From: PCPOR2b sp965220385
GTDB lineage: Bacteria > Poribacteria > WGA-4E > PCPOR2b
Assembly: GCA_965220385.1 (NCBI GenBank)
Contig: OZ244825.1
Location: 5,518,001-5,582,000 of the forward strand
Direction: 5' to 3'
Length of the DNA: 64,000 nt
This document shows, piece after piece, positions 61,802 through 64,000 of the stretch. The notes under the pieces were generated by a model. That model had not been told where the DNA came from and made no database searches. It saw nothing but the letters and a program-made list of their open reading frames with translations. How positions within the stretch are numbered: the first letter of the stretch is position 1; each line of letters opens with the position of its first letter. A program made the position numbers and the translations under genes.

Positions 61802-64000
61802 CTAACGGTTTGCATAGGCTACCCCTTTGGGTTTTGTGAGGAACAGGTCCGGGGAAAGATTTCGATCGGTCACTAACAATTCCATGATGTAATAGTCTTT
61901 GAGCTTTGGCTTGTAGTTTTTTATTGACTTATCAGAGGTAAAATCTCTGGCTGGAAAAGTTGCGTACACCGTTGCCCACCATCGCTCATCATTGAGTTCC
62001 CAAACAACCTGTGCCTTTTGGACGATAAGAAAATACTTTTTTGCAGCAAAAACTTGCTCGTTGATAACATCGCAACGTGTTGAAGCCAATTCGCTAGGAA
62101 TCTCATCGAGCAGCGCGGGATACTCGCTGCCCCCGCCCACCAACGCGTTAACATCCCCGAAATAAACCTTGCGGTATCCCAGCACACCATTTCCATCCAA
62201 AATAAATTCCGATCCCTCAAGGCTGAAGGTATTAGATATACCCGGCACAAGTGCACCATAGGCAAATCGCTTTGTGGTGTTGGGAAGGTTCGGTGGAGGT
62301 TCAAGGATTTCGGCGGGTTCCCCGTACTTTTCGATAACTTGGTTTTTGCTCAATCCGACGAAGAATTGGGACGGTAATTGTGATCTCGGGATTCGATTCT
62401 TCGGATAGATTGTCCGTCGTTTTGCAGGTAGGAAACCCTGTTGCTTTTTCAACTGTTTTAAGGTTGTCAAGACTACTGCGCCTCCCGGTTGCTCCGATGC
62501 CTTTTGTGTTTTGAGTTTCCGTTTCAGTTTGTTAAGATGATGGCGTACCTCCCGGTTTTCGGGGTGAGTCTTGATCACCCCTTCCCACACCGCCATTGCT
62601 GCATCGGGATTCTCCTGTGACAGATAATATTCACCGAGTGCGATAGGGACTGCATAGAAACTCGAATCTTTCTCGATTGATGCTTTGAACGAGGTAATTG
62701 CTGCATCTGCGTTTCCTTTGAGAAAATCCAGTTGTCCATTTCCGTAGGGTATCAGTGGATGATCAGGATATTTGGAGACGAGCGTATCAATAATATCCTG
62801 TGTTTTCTCTGTCATTCCACCCTTATAAGCTGCCATCGCCGCATGTACCTTTGCATAGACAATTTGGTTATTGAGGAGACGTTGTGCTGCTGGGAGCGTC
62901 GCATCTGTTCTGTGCTGTTGTGCAATGCGGGCGGCAGCCTCATATTGTGTTTTTGCGCGGGTATAGTTACCGTATCTATAACAGATCGCGCCAAGTTCCT
63001 TTTCACTTTCGTAAGTGCCGCCGTTTCCATTGGCAAGATCTTCGAGAACGATTGCTCGATCTCTATCATTTAAGCGATAGAAAAGGACGTAAGCCAGATT
63101 CTGGAGCGCATCAGTATAGTCCGTTTTGATGGCGATGGCACGCTCGCAAAATTCCGCCTCTTTTGCGTAATTTCCCATCTTCTGATGAACTACCCCCAAT
63201 TTCCAATAAAGCTCCGGGTCTTTACTCCGATTTATTCCTATAGCAGAATTGTAAGTCCTAATAGCGGCTTTGTAATTTTCATCCAAGTGTTGATTGTCGC
63301 CGACCTTGATGACGTGCTCAAGGAGTTGTGCACTTTTTTTCATCTCTCTTTTTAACATTTCCGTAGCACGCTGATGCATGCCCAGCTTACGATAACATAC
63401 GGCGAGGTGATAAGAGGTAAATAGATCGATTGGTATATTCTTGCGTTCGGCAAGTTGGATTGCATAAAAGAACAACGCTCCAGCATCTCGGTAATTTTGA
63501 GAGTCTAAGTTCCTAAAAGCGAACGCCAGTACGATGTTGTTCAACATGATGTCGTTGTTAGAAGCTAATTTTGAACCTTCTGTCTTAGGATTCAGAAGTA
63601 GCTTCCTATGACTCATAATAATACCCTTCATCGCTTGCTGCCAAGGCTCGATGATAAGCTCAGGATTGACGCCGAAACCGGAGTCGGAGTAGTCTAGTAC
63701 CTCCTCCATTGCGGGACTACGTTCAATCCTGCGCTTTGGACGGTTTCTCTCACGGCGCTGGCTCTGGCGCTCCAATGTACGCTCCATCTGTGTTGGTGAA
63801 TAATCGTCCGGTTTGGGAATAATTGCTCCCATCAAGCGGAGTTCTTGTTTTGCGATGCTAACTAATTCTTCCGTGCCCTCGATGTTGCTGTGCCGCTTAA
63901 CGATAGATTGGTAAGTTTGCATGGCGGCGTTTTGATCCCGAAGCCGTTCCTCCTGAATTCCGGCTTTATTGACCAACGCCTGCGCTGCTCGTTTACCCTC
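61802..64000 (-). CDS. TPR-repeat protein, N-terminus beyond the window
   Basis: A partial open frame: read from the right edge it continues in frame before the first start-like TTG at 63976 (the eight codons up to 64000 contain no stop), so the real start lies outside. The visible 724+ residues contain several TPR units (for example AAMQTYQSIVKRHS, then AIRTYNSAIGINR) in the first two thirds. The C-terminal 200 residues are a non-TPR, alpha/beta region (FFVGLSKNQVIEKYGEPAEI, then VVWELNDERWWATVYATFP). Convergent with the propeller gene. Confidence 0.78.
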   Translation of the reverse strand, partial: EGKRAAQALVNKAGIQEERLRDQNAAMQTYQSIVKRHSNIEGTEELVSIAKQELRLMGAIIPKPDDYSPTQMERTLERQSQRRERNRPKRRIERSPAMEEVLDYSDSGFGVNPELIIEPWQQAMKGIIMSHRKLLLNPKTEGSKLASNNDIMLNNIVLAFAFRNLDSQNYRDAGALFFYAIQLAERKNIPIDLFTSYHLAVCYRKLGMHQRATEMLKREMKKSAQLLEHVIKVGDNQHLDENYKAAIRTYNSAIGINRSKDPELYWKLGVVHQKMGNYAKEAEFCERAIAIKTDYTDALQNLAYVLFYRLNDRDRAIVLEDLANGNGGTYESEKELGAICYRYGNYTRAKTQYEAAARIAQQHRTDATLPAAQRLLNNQIVYAKVHAAMAAYKGGMTEKTQDIIDTLVSKYPDHPLIPYGNGQLDFLKGNADAAITSFKASIEKDSSFYAVPIALGEYYLSQENPDAAMAVWEGVIKTHPENREVRHHLNKLKRKLKTQKASEQPGGAVVLTTLKQLKKQQGFLPAKRRTIYPKNRIPRSQLPSQFFVGLSKNQVIEKYGEPAEILEPPPNLPNTTKRFAYGALVPGISNTFSLEGSEFILDGNGVLGYRKVYFGDVNALVGGGSEYPALLDEIPSELASTRCDVINEQVFAAKKYFLIVQKAQVVWELNDERWWATVYATFPARDFTSDKSIKNYKPKLKDYYIMELLVTDRNLSPDLFLTKPKGVAYANR

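Noticed and set aside
1..64000. tRNA, rRNA, CRISPR array, prophage, transposase
   Set aside because: No cloverleaf-type sequence, direct-repeat/spacer array, integrase or transposase motif was seen by eye; a scan with tRNAscan-SE or a CRISPR finder would settle it.

Overview
The window is one stretch of a bacterial chromosome of moderate GC content. It has sigma70-type promoters, clear Shine-Dalgarno sites, strong intrinsic terminators and a cobalamin riboswitch. Several gene families recur: three Fe(II)/2-oxoglutarate (PhyH) dioxygenases, Gfo/Idh/MocA and mannonate-dehydratase-like enzymes, DUF6785, DUF1349, DUF3500, very long TPR proteins, and a cohesin/dockerin pair with a FlgD/type-IX-like C-terminal domain. 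Together these suggest a diderm, heterotrophic, largely uncultured lineage of the Candidatus Poribacteria kind. That placement is an inference from gene content only. No tRNA, rRNA, CRISPR array, prophage or transposase gene was seen.

Layout. 1-14.4 kb holds housekeeping genes (rpmE, prfA-prmC, a SpoU methyltransferase, truA, a short dprA-like gene). Among them lie a minus-strand PhyH/GNAT/aldo-keto reductase/DUF3500 cluster, a lipoprotein pair and two tandem paralogues of a predicted alpha/alpha-toroid protein. 14.4-23.7 kb has an abundant-looking Asp-rich Ig-like lipoprotein with a long structured leader, an ECF sigma/anti-sigma pair, a 1565-residue TPR protein and a protein with two Hfq/Sm-like domains. 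Two copies of a 97-nt structured repeat precede the lipoprotein and the TPR gene. 23.7-38.8 kb is mostly enzymes. It includes a long co-oriented minus-strand run that pairs a DUF6785 membrane protein with an Idh-type dehydrogenase, a DUF1349 protein, a mannonate-dehydratase-like enzyme and a PhyH dioxygenase, which looks like a carbohydrate or uronate utilisation unit. 39-51 kb has a TPR lipoprotein-like gene, an IscU-like/ErpA pair behind a perfect consensus promoter, coaE, a Dph6-like ATPase, a BatA/VWA protein, DUF2851 and a Ycf48-like propeller.

51-62 kb is the most unusual part. A second ECF sigma/anti-sigma pair is coupled to an HtrA-family protein that has lost its catalytic histidine. 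Next comes a perfect sigma70 promoter, a complete cobalamin riboswitch and its terminator. Downstream are a secreted YncE-type beta-propeller ending in a type I dockerin and, directly after it, a secreted cohesin protein. These are followed by an Ig-like extracellular region fused to a multi-span, ECF-S-component-like membrane domain, then another secreted propeller. I propose this as a B12-controlled surface system in which a BtuG-like propeller docks to a cohesin scaffold. The riboswitch and the domains are visible in the sequence; the function is inference. The window ends inside a TPR gene on the minus strand.
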